From positions 17,586 through 81,585 of the forward strand of contig JAFSGE010000026.1 in the NCBI GenBank assembly GCA_017434885.1: a stretch of 64,000 nucleotides of DNA, written 5' to 3'. Position numbers and translations under genes: made by a program. Source of the stretch: Lachnospiraceae bacterium. GTDB taxonomy: Bacteria > Bacillota > Clostridia > Lachnospirales > Lachnospiraceae. Under the pieces are notes generated by a model. That model saw only the letters and a list, made by a program, of their open reading frames with translations. It was not told the origin of the DNA and did not search any database. Position 1 is the stretch's first letter, and each line of letters starts with the position of its first letter. Positions 1-8,062 of the stretch are shown one piece after another.

Positions 1-843
1 CAGATTCGTGCCTTTGCCGTATCTAGTAAAGAAATGGTGGAAAAAGCCAGAAGCGTACACGAAATGAGCCCCGTGGCAACGGCAGCATTGGGAAGACTGA
101 TGAGCGGTGCTGTAATGATGGGAGCTATGTTAAAAGGCGAAAAAGATTTATTGACTTTGCAAGTCAGTGGAGACGGTCCCTTAAAAGGAATGACAGTGAC
201 TGCGGACAGCAAAGGAAACGTGAAGGGATATGCAAATGAACCACAGGTACTGCTTCCGCCCAACGCGGTAGGTAAGCTTGATGTGGGCGGCGCTGTGGGT
301 GCCGGTATTCTTCGCGTAATCAAGGATATGGGATTAAAAGAGCCCTATGTGGGACAAACTGATATACAGACGGGAGAAATTGCAGAGGATTTAACCTATT
401 ACTTTGCGTCTTCCGAGCAGGTTCCTTCCTGTGTGGGACTTGGCGTTCTCATGGAGAAGGACAACACCGTAAAGCAGGCAGGCGGTTTTATTATTCAGTT
501 GATGCCCTTTGCGGAGGATGAGGTGATTTCCAAGTTAGAAAAGAATCTTGCCGCATTTTCCACGGTAACAACAGTACTTGATGAAGGAAAAACTCCAGAG
601 GAGATGCTTCAGCTTCTGTTGGGAGATATGGGACTTGAGTTTACCGATACCATGCCGACGCAGTTTTACTGTAATTGTGACAAAAAACGCGTGGAAAGAG
701 CATTAATCAGTATCGGCAAAAAAGATATGGAAGAGATGATTGCAGATGGCAAAGATATTGAGGTGAACTGTCATTTTTGTAATACGGCATATTGTTTTAC
801 ACCGGATGAACTGAAAAGAATGTTAAAGCGTTGTACCAGATAG
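1..843 (+). CDS. hslO: Hsp33 redox-regulated chaperone, 5' end missing
   Basis: Hsp33 is a cytoplasmic holdase chaperone switched on by oxidation of a zinc-bound cysteine cluster. The reading frame is open from the first base, and codons before the first ATG (position 34) still read as Hsp33-like sequence (QIRAFAVSSKEM). The true start therefore lies just upstream of the window, probably by about ten codons given the usual ~290 residues. The C-terminal redox switch is intact: a CNC pair near 670-678, then a CHFC pair near 769-780. The stop lies 19 bases before nadE on the same strand, so the two are probably cotranscribed. The family call is confident. Confidence 0.93.
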   Translation, partial: QIRAFAVSSKEMVEKARSVHEMSPVATAALGRLMSGAVMMGAMLKGEKDLLTLQVSGDGPLKGMTVTADSKGNVKGYANEPQVLLPPNAVGKLDVGGAVGAGILRVIKDMGLKEPYVGQTDIQTGEIAEDLTYYFASSEQVPSCVGLGVLMEKDNTVKQAGGFIIQLMPFAEDEVISKLEKNLAAFSTVTTVLDEGKTPEEMLQLLLGDMGLEFTDTMPTQFYCNCDKKRVERALISIGKKDMEEMIADGKDIEVNCHFCNTAYCFTPDELKRMLKRCTR

Positions 844-861
844 TAAGAGAGGGATGAAATC

Positions 862-2772
862 ATGAAGCATGGATTTTTGAAAGTAGCAGCGGTAACACCG
901 GATATTAGAGTGGCAGATACCGTATACAATGCAGAGCAGATTTGTAAATGCATTAAAGAGGCTTCTTTGCAGGGGGCTAAGATTATTGTGTTTCCCGAGC
1001 TTTGCCTATGCGGTTATACCTGCGGTGATTTGCTGTTGCAGGAACAGCTTTTGACTTCCTGCCGGGAACAGCTTTTGAACATTGCAGAGGCTACGGAGGA
1101 ACTGGAACCCCTTGTTTTTGTGGGACTTCCGCTGGAATGTGACGGAAAACTTTATAATGTGGCAGCGGTATTGCAGGACGGAGAAATCCTTGCGTTTATT
1201 CCAAAGACATATATTCCTTCTCACGGAGAATTTTTTGAGAGCAGATTGTTTCAGCAGGGAAGCGGCGAAGTGGTTCCTGTTGTATTCGATGAAGCGATGA
1301 TTCCGTTTGGAACTAATATTTTATTTTCAGCAGAAGGAATGGAAGGACTTACGGTGGGATGTGAAATCTGTGAAGACTTGTGGGCGCCTGTTTCACCCGG
1401 AACATCCCATGCGCTTTCGGGAGCTAATGTGATAGTTAACTTATCGGCATCCAATGAGACCGTAGGAAAAGCAGAGTATCGTGAAATGCTTGTAAAGTCT
1501 GCCAGTGCAAAATTACTTGCAGCTTATATCTTTGCATCTGCCGGAGAAGGAGAATCTACTCAGGATTTAGTATTTGGCGGGCATAATCTGATTGCAGAAA
1601 ACGGAACTATTCTGGCAAAGTCACAATCTTTTGAAAATGAGATGATATATGCAGATATCGATATTGGCAGATTGCGGATGGAACGCCGAAAGAACAGTAC
1701 CTTTACCGTTCAGGTGAGGGAAGACTATGTTTTTATTCCCTTCCATCTGATGAAAGAAGAGACGCCACTAATGCGTAAGTTCCCAAGTATGCCTTTTGTG
1801 CCGCAATGTCCTAAGGAGAAAGAAAAGCGTTGTCGTGAAATTCTGGACATTCAGGCATACGGATTGAAAAAGCGGTATCAGCATACCGGCTGTCAAAAAG
1901 CGGTTATCGGTGTTTCCGGCGGACTTGATTCCACGCTGAGTCTTTTGGTAACGGCAAGGGCATTTGATTTACTGGGACTTCCCAGAGAAAATGTGGTAGC
2001 GGTTACCATGCCATGCTTTGGAACCACAGACAGAACCTATGACAATGCCTGTAAATTGACAAAGGCTCTCGGCATGACTTTGGAAGAGGTAGATATTAAA
2101 GAAGCGGTGACGATTCACTTAAAAGATATCAATCATGATATCAATAACCATAATGTGACTTATGAAAATGCACAGGCAAGAGAGAGAACTCAGGTGCTGA
2201 TGGATATTGCCAACAGGGAAAATGCTATGGTAATCGGCACGGGCGATATGTCTGAGCTTGCGCTGGGATGGGCAACCTATAACGGAGACCATATGTCTAT
2301 GTACGGAGTCAATGCAGGAGTACCCAAGACTTTGGTGCGTCATTTGGTGCAGTACTATGCAGATACCTGTAATGACAAGGCTCTTTCGGAGGTCCTTCTT
2401 GATGTGATTGCAACACCGGTGAGTCCCGAACTGCTTCCTCCTGTGGACGGTGTCATTGCCCAGAAAACAGAGGATTTAGTAGGTCCTTATGAACTACATG
2501 ACTTTTTCCTCTATTATGTACTCAGATTTGGATTTGCACCGGATAAAATTTACCGCATTGCAAAGCTGTCATTTGCAGAACAATATGATGATGAGACAAT
2601 ATTGAAGTGGCTTAGAACCTTTTATCGCAGATTCTTTTCACAGCAGTTTAAGCGTTCCTGCCTGCCGGACGGACCGAAGGTGGGAAGTGTGGGTGTATCA
2701 CCAAGAGGTGACTTACAGATGCCTTCCGATGCCTGTGCAAGAATCTGGTTGGAACAGATTGATAAATTATAA
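862..2772 (+). CDS. nadE: Glutamine-dependent NAD+ synthetase
   Basis: Last step of NAD biosynthesis: amidation of deamido-NAD using ammonia released from glutamine. The 636-residue length fits the two-domain, glutamine-dependent form. The N-terminal nitrilase-type amidase domain shows the triad Glu46 (FPELCLCGY), Lys115 (FIPKTY) and Cys170 (CEICEDLW). The C-terminal synthetase domain begins with the ATP pyrophosphatase loop GVSGGLDST near residue 350. The ATG follows a purine-rich GAGAGGG ribosome site. It sits directly behind hslO. I saw no missing residues. Confidence 0.96.
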   Translation: MKHGFLKVAAVTPDIRVADTVYNAEQICKCIKEASLQGAKIIVFPELCLCGYTCGDLLLQEQLLTSCREQLLNIAEATEELEPLVFVGLPLECDGKLYNVAAVLQDGEILAFIPKTYIPSHGEFFESRLFQQGSGEVVPVVFDEAMIPFGTNILFSAEGMEGLTVGCEICEDLWAPVSPGTSHALSGANVIVNLSASNETVGKAEYREMLVKSASAKLLAAYIFASAGEGESTQDLVFGGHNLIAENGTILAKSQSFENEMIYADIDIGRLRMERRKNSTFTVQVREDYVFIPFHLMKEETPLMRKFPSMPFVPQCPKEKEKRCREILDIQAYGLKKRYQHTGCQKAVIGVSGGLDSTLSLLVTARAFDLLGLPRENVVAVTMPCFGTTDRTYDNACKLTKALGMTLEEVDIKEAVTIHLKDINHDINNHNVTYENAQARERTQVLMDIANRENAMVIGTGDMSELALGWATYNGDHMSMYGVNAGVPKTLVRHLVQYYADTCNDKALSEVLLDVIATPVSPELLPPVDGVIAQKTEDLVGPYELHDFFLYYVLRFGFAPDKIYRIAKLSFAEQYDDETILKWLRTFYRRFFSQQFKRSCLPDGPKVGSVGVSPRGDLQMPSDACARIWLEQIDKL

Positions 2773-2806
2773 AGAGTTCAAAGAATTTAAAATAAGGGAT
2801 AAATTT

Positions 2807-2835
2807 TGAGGTGCCCCCTAAAAGTTAGACTTTTA
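2807..2835. repeat. Possible IS150-type insertion-sequence end
   Basis: The stretch beginning TGAGGTGCCCCCTAAAAG and running on into a GTTAGAC core resembles the terminal inverted repeat of IS3-family (IS150-group) elements in Firmicutes. No transposase and no matching opposite end were found nearby, so at most this is a solo remnant. It lies exactly between conserved housekeeping genes and the AT-rich patch that follows. Resemblance is judged by eye from memory of the family. Confidence 0.3.
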
Positions 2836-2838
2836 TTG

Positions 2839-2873
2839 CGTAACAGATTTTAATGTCTGTTACGCATTTTTAT
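2839..2873. terminator. Intrinsic terminator after nadE
   Basis: A perfect 10-bp stem (GCGTAACAGA with TCTGTTACGC) around an 8-base loop is followed by ATTTTTAT. It stands between convergent nadE and the MFS gene and probably ends both transcripts. Confidence 0.75.
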
Positions 2874-2898
2874 GCAGCAAGGAGATTGAGTCTGTAAA

Positions 2899-4080
2899 TT
2901 ATTTGGATTTACTTTTGCCTATGTATAAAGCAAACATCATAAATAATAAGATAATTGGGAAAATAAGTCCCATTCGCATTCCGACACGAATATCATCGCC
3001 AGTCATCTGTGTAATATGCCCTACAATGCCCGGTCCAATACTTCCTCCTAAATCACCAGCCATTGCAAGTAGTGCAAACATTGCGGTCCCACCTGTAGGG
3101 AATTCTTTTGATGAAATACTGATTGTTCCCGGCCACATGATTCCCACAGAAAAACCGCATACAATACAGCCAATTAAACCGACGATCGGATTTGATGACA
3201 GTGATGCAAGGAGATAACAGATTACACATAAAAATCCGGAACCTACCATAAACTTCATTAAATCCAATTGTTTACCGTATCTTCCAAAAATCACTCGACT
3301 AATTCCCATAGTCACGGCAAACATGCAAGGACCTGCCAAATCCCCTAATGTTTTTGATAAACCAAGTGCTGATTCTACATATGCAGATGCCCATTGCGCC
3401 ATGGTTAATTCGGATGCACCTGAACAAATCATTAAACAGATTGCCACCCAGAAAATTGGTTTACAAAACAATTGCCTTATACCCATACCATTTCCGTCAT
3501 CTACCAAATATTCGATTGGACAGGTGGCAAAATTATATATATTAACTGCCGGAATTAGTGCCCATAATATTGCCATCCACTTCCAATGTTCCATCCCGAA
3601 CAGAAGGAAAAATAAACTGGTAATTAAAATCGTACCTACCGATCCCCAGCAATAAAAGGAATGCAGTAAACTCATCGTTGCTTCTTTATTTTCAAATGGA
3701 CAAGCCTCCACTATCGGACTACAAAGAACTTCAATTAATCCACTTCCCATTGCATAAATAATAACGCTGCAGATAATTCCCACAAATGGATTTGGTAACA
3801 TGTTCGGTAAAACTGCCAATCCCACCAAGCCCACAGACGCACAAATTTGTGAAGCAACAATACATGCTCGGTATCCGATTTTGTCTACAAATTTGGCACA
3901 GAATAAATCAACTACAAGCTGCGTAAAGAAAAAAAATGTAGATATCAAAGCGATATTACCTAATGAAATATGATAGTCATTATGAAATTTTAAAAATAGA
4001 AGCGGAGCAAAATTTGCTGATATTGCTTGTGTAATAAATCCTAAATAGCAAGCGCGTTTTGTTTTCTGATAGTTTGGCAT
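2899..4080 (-). CDS. Major facilitator superfamily transporter
   Basis: A 393-residue polytopic membrane protein with about 12 hydrophobic helices and MFS-style glycine-rich helices. Its overall look is close to sugar or nucleoside MFS permeases of the FucP/NHS type, but the substrate cannot be told. I prefer the ATG at 4080 (protein starting MPNYQKTKRA) over a frame-open start 39 bases upstream, because an AGAGAGG ribosome site lies just before it. A 69-residue gene precedes it with a 23-base gap, and an AraC regulator is divergent, so the regulator probably controls this pair. Base composition is noticeably more AT-rich than flanking genes. Confidence 0.82.
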   Translation of the reverse strand: MPNYQKTKRACYLGFITQAISANFAPLLFLKFHNDYHISLGNIALISTFFFFTQLVVDLFCAKFVDKIGYRACIVASQICASVGLVGLAVLPNMLPNPFVGIICSVIIYAMGSGLIEVLCSPIVEACPFENKEATMSLLHSFYCWGSVGTILITSLFFLLFGMEHWKWMAILWALIPAVNIYNFATCPIEYLVDDGNGMGIRQLFCKPIFWVAICLMICSGASELTMAQWASAYVESALGLSKTLGDLAGPCMFAVTMGISRVIFGRYGKQLDLMKFMVGSGFLCVICYLLASLSSNPIVGLIGCIVCGFSVGIMWPGTISISSKEFPTGGTAMFALLAMAGDLGGSIGPGIVGHITQMTGDDIRVGMRMGLIFPIILLFMMFALYIGKSKSK

Positions 4081-4103
4081 AATTGTTTTCCCTCTCTTGT
4101 CAT

Positions 4104-4313
4104 CTATTTTTTGTAACACACCTTAATTACATTTTCATCTCCACAAATAAAGCATCCTTCATAAATTGCGTCCTTGTAACATGGTTCGTAATTAACAAAA
4201 AAACCTGCTTCTATAAGAACCAACATTAATTCATTTACTTTTTTTCTATCTTTTACATACATAGAAAGGCTCTTCCCTGTTTTGTGACTTTCAATTACTA
4301 TTTTTGCTTTCAT
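4104..4313 (-). CDS. Small hypothetical protein, 69 aa
   Basis: Not recognised. It encodes a soluble, mixed-charge protein with three cysteines, two of them in a CFIC pair that could bind metal or form a redox pair. An AAAGGT ribosome-like site lies about ten bases upstream. It is the first gene of the minus-strand unit, ending 23 bases before the MFS start, so a role linked to transport or sensing of the same substrate is plausible but unproven. Confidence 0.5.
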   Translation of the reverse strand: MKAKIVIESHKTGKSLSMYVKDRKKVNELMLVLIEAGFFVNYEPCYKDAIYEGCFICGDENVIKVCYKK

Positions 4314-4330
4314 ATTTATAGATACCTTTT

Positions 4331-4345
4331 ATATTACTGTAATAT
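4331..4345. promoter_or_regulatory. Perfect 15-bp palindrome, candidate operator
   Basis: ATATTACTGTAATAT is a perfect inverted repeat around one central base. It lies in the intergenic region shared by the MFS unit and the araC-type gene, just upstream of the minus-strand genes. It could be a binding site, though AraC proteins more often use direct repeats. Confidence 0.3.
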
Positions 4346-4398
4346 GTAGATGAATTGTCTTTTGGTTTGAATTATATAGCAATTAACACCTTTAGTCA

Positions 4399-4428
4399 TT
4401 GACATATATCTGCTTTTTATTATACAAT
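4399..4428 (+). promoter_or_regulatory. Sigma-A promoter of the AraC regulator gene
   Basis: TTGACA at 4399-4404 and TACAAT at 4423-4428 are 18 bp apart. Transcription would start near 4435, leaving a leader of about 60 bases to the ATG at 4494. Confidence 0.6.
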
Positions 4429-4493
4429 ATCGTAACAAATGTATTTTGAACAGGTATTTTGTAAAACAATATTTACCAGGGAGTACTGTAATC

Positions 4494-5378
4494 ATGGACT
4501 ATCAATCACATAATAAAATTGTAACGGATGAAAACTTAATGGAAACCATAAAACACGGAGATAGCATTTATCCTTTTAAATATTATGATGAAAGGATGTC
4601 ACAATTTGATTTTCATTGTATCGAATGGCATTGGCATACAGAATTGGAATTTGTTTATATTAAGTCAGGAACTTTAACATTATGGATTGGCGAGTGCAAA
4701 ATTGAATTATCCGAAGGCAACGGAATATTTATTAATTCAAGAATTCTACATCGGTTTTATTCTCCTGATGAAACAGTTATACCTAATTTTCTTTGTATGC
4801 CATCTTTTATTGCGCAAGAGAATAGTTTAATATATCAAAAGTATGTTCAGTCTATCACTTCATCTTCTTTGGCATTTTTACCCTTTTATAAGGATATCCC
4901 ATGGCAAATGGAAATTTTATCAACCATGAAAAAAATAATAAGCGCACAAAACGATGCGTCTGTTTGTGAACTTACTACTTCAGTTCTTGTTCAAAAATTA
5001 TGGCTAATAATGTTTCAAAACATTGATAGGGAATACTTAACAGAACAAGCGAATAATTCGTCTGCCCAGGCAAGACTACAGTTGATGATGCAATTTATAC
5101 ATCAGAATTATTCAAAGAATGTTTCTCTGACAGAAATAGCTGATTATGCAAAAATCAGCAAAAGCAGCGCATTAAATCTCTTCAATAAATTTTTACATAT
5201 TACACCAATAAATTATCTGATAAAATATCGTTTAAAAGAAGCTGCTATATTGTTGGCCAAAACAGAGAAAAAAATAAAAACGATTTCTTATGAGACCGGT
5301 TTTCGTAATGTAGAATATTTTTGCAGGTTATTTAAAAAATACTATCAAATAACACCAACAGAATATCGAAATGCTTAG
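4494..5378 (+). CDS. AraC-family transcriptional regulator
   Basis: A 294-residue one-component regulator. The N-terminal half is a cupin-like sensing domain with the histidine-rich WHWHTELEF motif typical of sugar-responsive AraC proteins. The last ~100 residues hold the two helix-turn-helix motifs and end in the usual PTEYR signature. I place the start at ATG 4494, preceded by AGGGAG ten bases upstream. An in-frame TTG at 4446 exists, but it lies only about ten bases after the predicted transcription start. It is divergent from the MFS transporter unit and probably activates it. Codon use is AT-rich like its neighbour, consistent with shared acquisition. Confidence 0.88.
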   Translation: MDYQSHNKIVTDENLMETIKHGDSIYPFKYYDERMSQFDFHCIEWHWHTELEFVYIKSGTLTLWIGECKIELSEGNGIFINSRILHRFYSPDETVIPNFLCMPSFIAQENSLIYQKYVQSITSSSLAFLPFYKDIPWQMEILSTMKKIISAQNDASVCELTTSVLVQKLWLIMFQNIDREYLTEQANNSSAQARLQLMMQFIHQNYSKNVSLTEIADYAKISKSSALNLFNKFLHITPINYLIKYRLKEAAILLAKTEKKIKTISYETGFRNVEYFCRLFKKYYQITPTEYRNA

Positions 5379-5402
5379 GTTTGTTCATCGATGAGAGCAC
5401 CA

Positions 5403-5649
5403 TGAAAACAAGAAATGACTTATTATGGAGCATAAGTTTGTTGGTAATAGGACTAGCAACACTTATTTTAACTGGTTTAGTATTATTGGAATTGACGTAC
5501 CTGATATTATTGTAAGAATAATTGGAATAATTGATTTGCTTGCTCTTTCTGTTTTAGTGTATACGACTGTAAAAAAAGAGGATTTTATGTGGCAGTTGTT
5601 TGGAATTGATACTACACCTCAAGATACGATAGATTATTGGGATAAATAG
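5403..5649 (+). pseudogene. Frameshifted small membrane protein gene
   Basis: The ATG at 5403 opens a hydrophobic N-terminus (MKTRNDLLWSISLLVIGLAT) that stops early after 37 residues. The neighbouring frame, open to the stop at 5649, continues with a convincing membrane segment (IIGIDVPDIIVRIIGIIDLL). A single-base indel near 5465-5485 would join them into one protein of about 80 residues. Either the gene is decaying or the base is a sequencing error. The joined protein resembles small membrane proteins I associate with Lachnospiraceae genomes, but I assign no function. The ATG at 5425 has no good ribosome site and is probably not used. Confidence 0.5.
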
Positions 5650-5702
5650 AACAGAAGATAAGAATTTTTGCATTAGAATTAAGTTGAAAGGTATAAAGTT
5701 TT

Positions 5703-5834
5703 ATGGAAACAGGTAAGAAATCCATTTCTGTTATAGGTGGGGCAGATGGTCCCGCATCAGTATTTATTGCCAAGAAAAATTCAAAGCTGACATTAAGACA
5801 GAAATTGAACAAAATCGCTGCGCCACAGCCTTGA
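5703..5834 (+). CDS. GADGP-signature small peptide, 43 aa, probably truncated
   Basis: The ATG at 5703 has a GAAAGG site upstream. The peptide contains ISVIGGADGPASVFIAKK, closely resembling the Asp-containing signature of sodium-translocating decarboxylase beta subunits (OadB/GcdB), but nothing else of that membrane protein is present. After this block only a short basic tail remains, and its last codons lie inside the left arm of a 22-bp perfect inverted repeat. The original C-terminus may have been replaced. Function unknown; it is adjacent to the frameshifted membrane gene. Confidence 0.5.
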   Translation: METGKKSISVIGGADGPASVFIAKKNSKLTLRQKLNKIAAPQP

Positions 5835-5865
5835 CAGGCCATCGCGCAGCGATTTTGTTCAATTT
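5802..5865. terminator. 22-bp perfect inverted repeat overlapping a CDS end
   Basis: The left arm 5802-5823 and right arm 5844-5865 are exact reverse complements around a 20-base loop. The stem is much longer than an ordinary terminator and carries the end of the GADGP reading frame in its left arm. There is no clean T-run, so termination is likely but not certain. Confidence 0.55.
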
Positions 5866-5931
5866 CAGTTTATCGTAGAATAATATATCGTGGAACAAAG
5901 TGCACAGCTCGGCATTTATTACAAAATCAGT

Positions 5932-6411
5932 TTAATCAGTAATAGCAGGACTTGCCGATGGTGATGCAGACGGAACGGTAGCTTTATCCAAAGAGGATTT
6001 GATGGCATTCAATAAAACCATAGAGGTATATTTGTTGTCATCAGAGTAAGTAATGTTTTGCAATGACTGGTTTTCGCATATCTGATTTGCCAAATCATCA
6101 AAGGCCGGTTCAATTAACGGAAACATGGTAGTCACGGCTTCGCTTAAATTGACAATACGGATATCATTGATATTATTTTCATCCACGGTAACTTCCACAT
6201 CAACTACGTTGTCATTAATGACCAATGAGGTGGTATAGATACCGGGGACGTAGGTGGCAGCAGGTGTTTCTACTGTGGCTTCTGTTTTTTGCTTTTTCGG
6301 CACAAACATAATAATCAGCATGATAATAAATAAAATGCCGAAAAGGACAAAAATTCCCGTATATATTAATTCTTTCAAATGAAGTACAACAATTTTAGTT
6401 TTAGAGTTCAT
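5932..6411 (-). CDS. Membrane-anchored hypothetical protein
   Basis: 159 residues: a short cytoplasmic N-terminus, one strong membrane segment (about residues 14-38), then an extracytoplasmic domain. The segment around VPGIYTTSLVINDNVVDVEV looks like the beta-strand start of FMN-binding-type domains (as in RnfG/NosR relatives), but no flavin-attachment motif is seen, so this is only a resemblance. The tail is Pro/Ser/Ala-rich. Start chosen at ATG 6411; an in-frame GTG nine bases upstream is possible. It lies divergent from dapF. Confidence 0.6.
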   Translation of the reverse strand: MNSKTKIVVLHLKELIYTGIFVLFGILFIIMLIIMFVPKKQKTEATVETPAATYVPGIYTTSLVINDNVVDVEVTVDENNINDIRIVNLSEAVTTMFPLIEPAFDDLANQICENQSLQNITYSDDNKYTSMVLLNAIKSSLDKATVPSASPSASPAITD

Positions 6412-6587
6412 CGTTATCACCGTTACAATCTTTTTACTATCATATTAGTTTCCTGTTTTATTTATACCTTTCCGTGAAAGGAATTTTAAAATTTTAAAAG
6501 AAAATTCTCCGATTTGTGATATACTACTAGATGATGACAAAAAGGTATTACAGCAGTTGAAATTAAGTGATAAACGGAGGAACAAAG

Positions 6588-7433
6588 ATGAAATTTACAA
6601 AGATGCAGGGATGCGGTAATGACTATGTATATGTAGACGGGGCAAAAGAACAGATACCTCAGGAGAAAAAAGCGGAGCTGGTGAGACGTCTCAGCGACAG
6701 ACATTTCGGAATCGGAGGGGACGGTGTTATTTTTATCAATCCGTCAGAGGAAACAGACTTTGAAATGGAAATGTACAATATGGACGGCAGCCGTTCTGAA
6801 ATGTGCGGAAACGGTATCCGCTGTGTGGCAAAATTCGTTTATGATAAGGGACTAACCGATAAGACAAATATCAGCATTATCAGCGGGGGCACAGTACGCT
6901 ATTTGGAGCTTACCATAGAGGACGGAAAAGTATCGACTGTTAAAGTCAACATGGGTGCGCCGATACTAAAGGCGGCTGACATTCCTGTTGTTTCGGAAGA
7001 TGAGGATGGACAAGTAATCGCCGGAAAGATTGAAGTTGACGGGGAAGAATATGAAATGACATGTGTGTCAATGGGTAATCCTCATGCTGTAGTGTTCATG
7101 GATGATATTGAAAATCTTGAAATTGAAAAGATTGGCCCCAAATTTGAAAACCATGTAAGATTTCCCAGAAGAACCAATACGGAATTTGTAAAAGTGGTCA
7201 GCAGAGACTATGTGGAAATGAGAGTATGGGAGAGAGGAACCGGCGAAACTTTAGCTTGCGGAACCGGGACCTGTGCTACCGTGGTGGCCTGTATTTTGAA
7301 CGGACTGACGGATGATGAGGTTACGGTAAAGCTTTTGGGCGGAAATTTAAAAATCAAATGGGACAGAGAGGCGAATCTGGTATATATGACCGGACCGGCA
7401 GTTACCGTTTTTGAAGGAGAAATTGAAATTTAA
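6588..7433 (+). CDS. dapF: Diaminopimelate epimerase
   Basis: Converts LL- to meso-diaminopimelate for lysine and peptidoglycan synthesis. The 281-residue protein carries both catalytic cysteines: Cys73 in MCGNGIRC and a second in LACGTGTCAT near residue 220. The N-terminal MQGCGNDY motif is typical. The start at 6588 follows CGGAGGA at a seven-base gap; an upstream in-frame ATG at 6567 lacks one. The downstream sigma factor begins 56 bases later on the same strand. Confidence 0.96.
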   Translation: MKFTKMQGCGNDYVYVDGAKEQIPQEKKAELVRRLSDRHFGIGGDGVIFINPSEETDFEMEMYNMDGSRSEMCGNGIRCVAKFVYDKGLTDKTNISIISGGTVRYLELTIEDGKVSTVKVNMGAPILKAADIPVVSEDEDGQVIAGKIEVDGEEYEMTCVSMGNPHAVVFMDDIENLEIEKIGPKFENHVRFPRRTNTEFVKVVSRDYVEMRVWERGTGETLACGTGTCATVVACILNGLTDDEVTVKLLGGNLKIKWDREANLVYMTGPAVTVFEGEIEI

Positions 7434-7489
7434 TTTGATGCCATAAAAAGGAACTTCTTGATTCGTATCAACACAGAGAGGATAAAACC

Positions 7490-8062
7490 GTGAACGAACA
7501 ACAATTTGAAAATGCCGTGTCACGGATGGTACAGGGAGATAAAGGCGGTCTTAAGGAAATTTATGAGGCCTACCTTGGCTATATTTACCGGATTGTATAT
7601 GAAATATTGCAAAACAAGGAAAATGCCGAGGATGTAACCAGTGAGTTTTTTATCAAACTTTGGGACAAAGCAGAGCAGTTTAAACCCGGAGGCGGTCACA
7701 AAGGCTACCTTGCCACCATGGCCAGAAACATGGCAATTGATTTTATCAGAAAGCACAGAAGAGAAGAACTGACGGCACTTTTACAGGATACTCAGGCTGC
7801 GCCTGAGGAAGAAGAAAAGGGACGGACGCAGTTGTATAAGGATGCGGTTACGGATGAACTGGAGCAGAATGTCATTCAGGAAATGACCGTACAGGAAGCG
7901 CTGGCAAAGCTAAAGCCGGCCGAACGGCAAATTGTCAGCATGAAAGTGCTTGGAGAACTGACTTTTAAAGAAATCGCGCAGATAATGGAAATTCCCATGG
8001 GAACAGTGACGTGGAAATACCAAAATGCAATCAAAAAGCTAAGGAGGTGTGGATATGAGTAA
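7490..8062 (+). CDS. ECF-type RNA polymerase sigma factor
   Basis: 190 residues with sigma region 2 (YIYRIVYEILQNKENAEDVT through FIRKH) and region 4 (AERQIVSMKVLGELTFKEIAQIM). A stretch of about 30 acidic residues joins them. GTG start after GAGAGGA. Its last eight bases overlap the start of the next gene, a membrane protein, which is the usual sigma/anti-sigma arrangement. The signal it answers to is not evident. Confidence 0.9.
   Translation: MNEQQFENAVSRMVQGDKGGLKEIYEAYLGYIYRIVYEILQNKENAEDVTSEFFIKLWDKAEQFKPGGGHKGYLATMARNMAIDFIRKHRREELTALLQDTQAAPEEEEKGRTQLYKDAVTDELEQNVIQEMTVQEALAKLKPAERQIVSMKVLGELTFKEIAQIMEIPMGTVTWKYQNAIKKLRRCGYE

Noticed and set aside
4446-4493. TTG start giving an AraC protein 16 residues longer
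   Set aside because: It lies about ten bases after the predicted transcription start with no ribosome site; the ATG at 4494 has AGGGAG.
6435-6520. Possible riboswitch upstream of dapF (lysine control)
   Set aside because: No L-box consensus blocks are present and the leader is too short.
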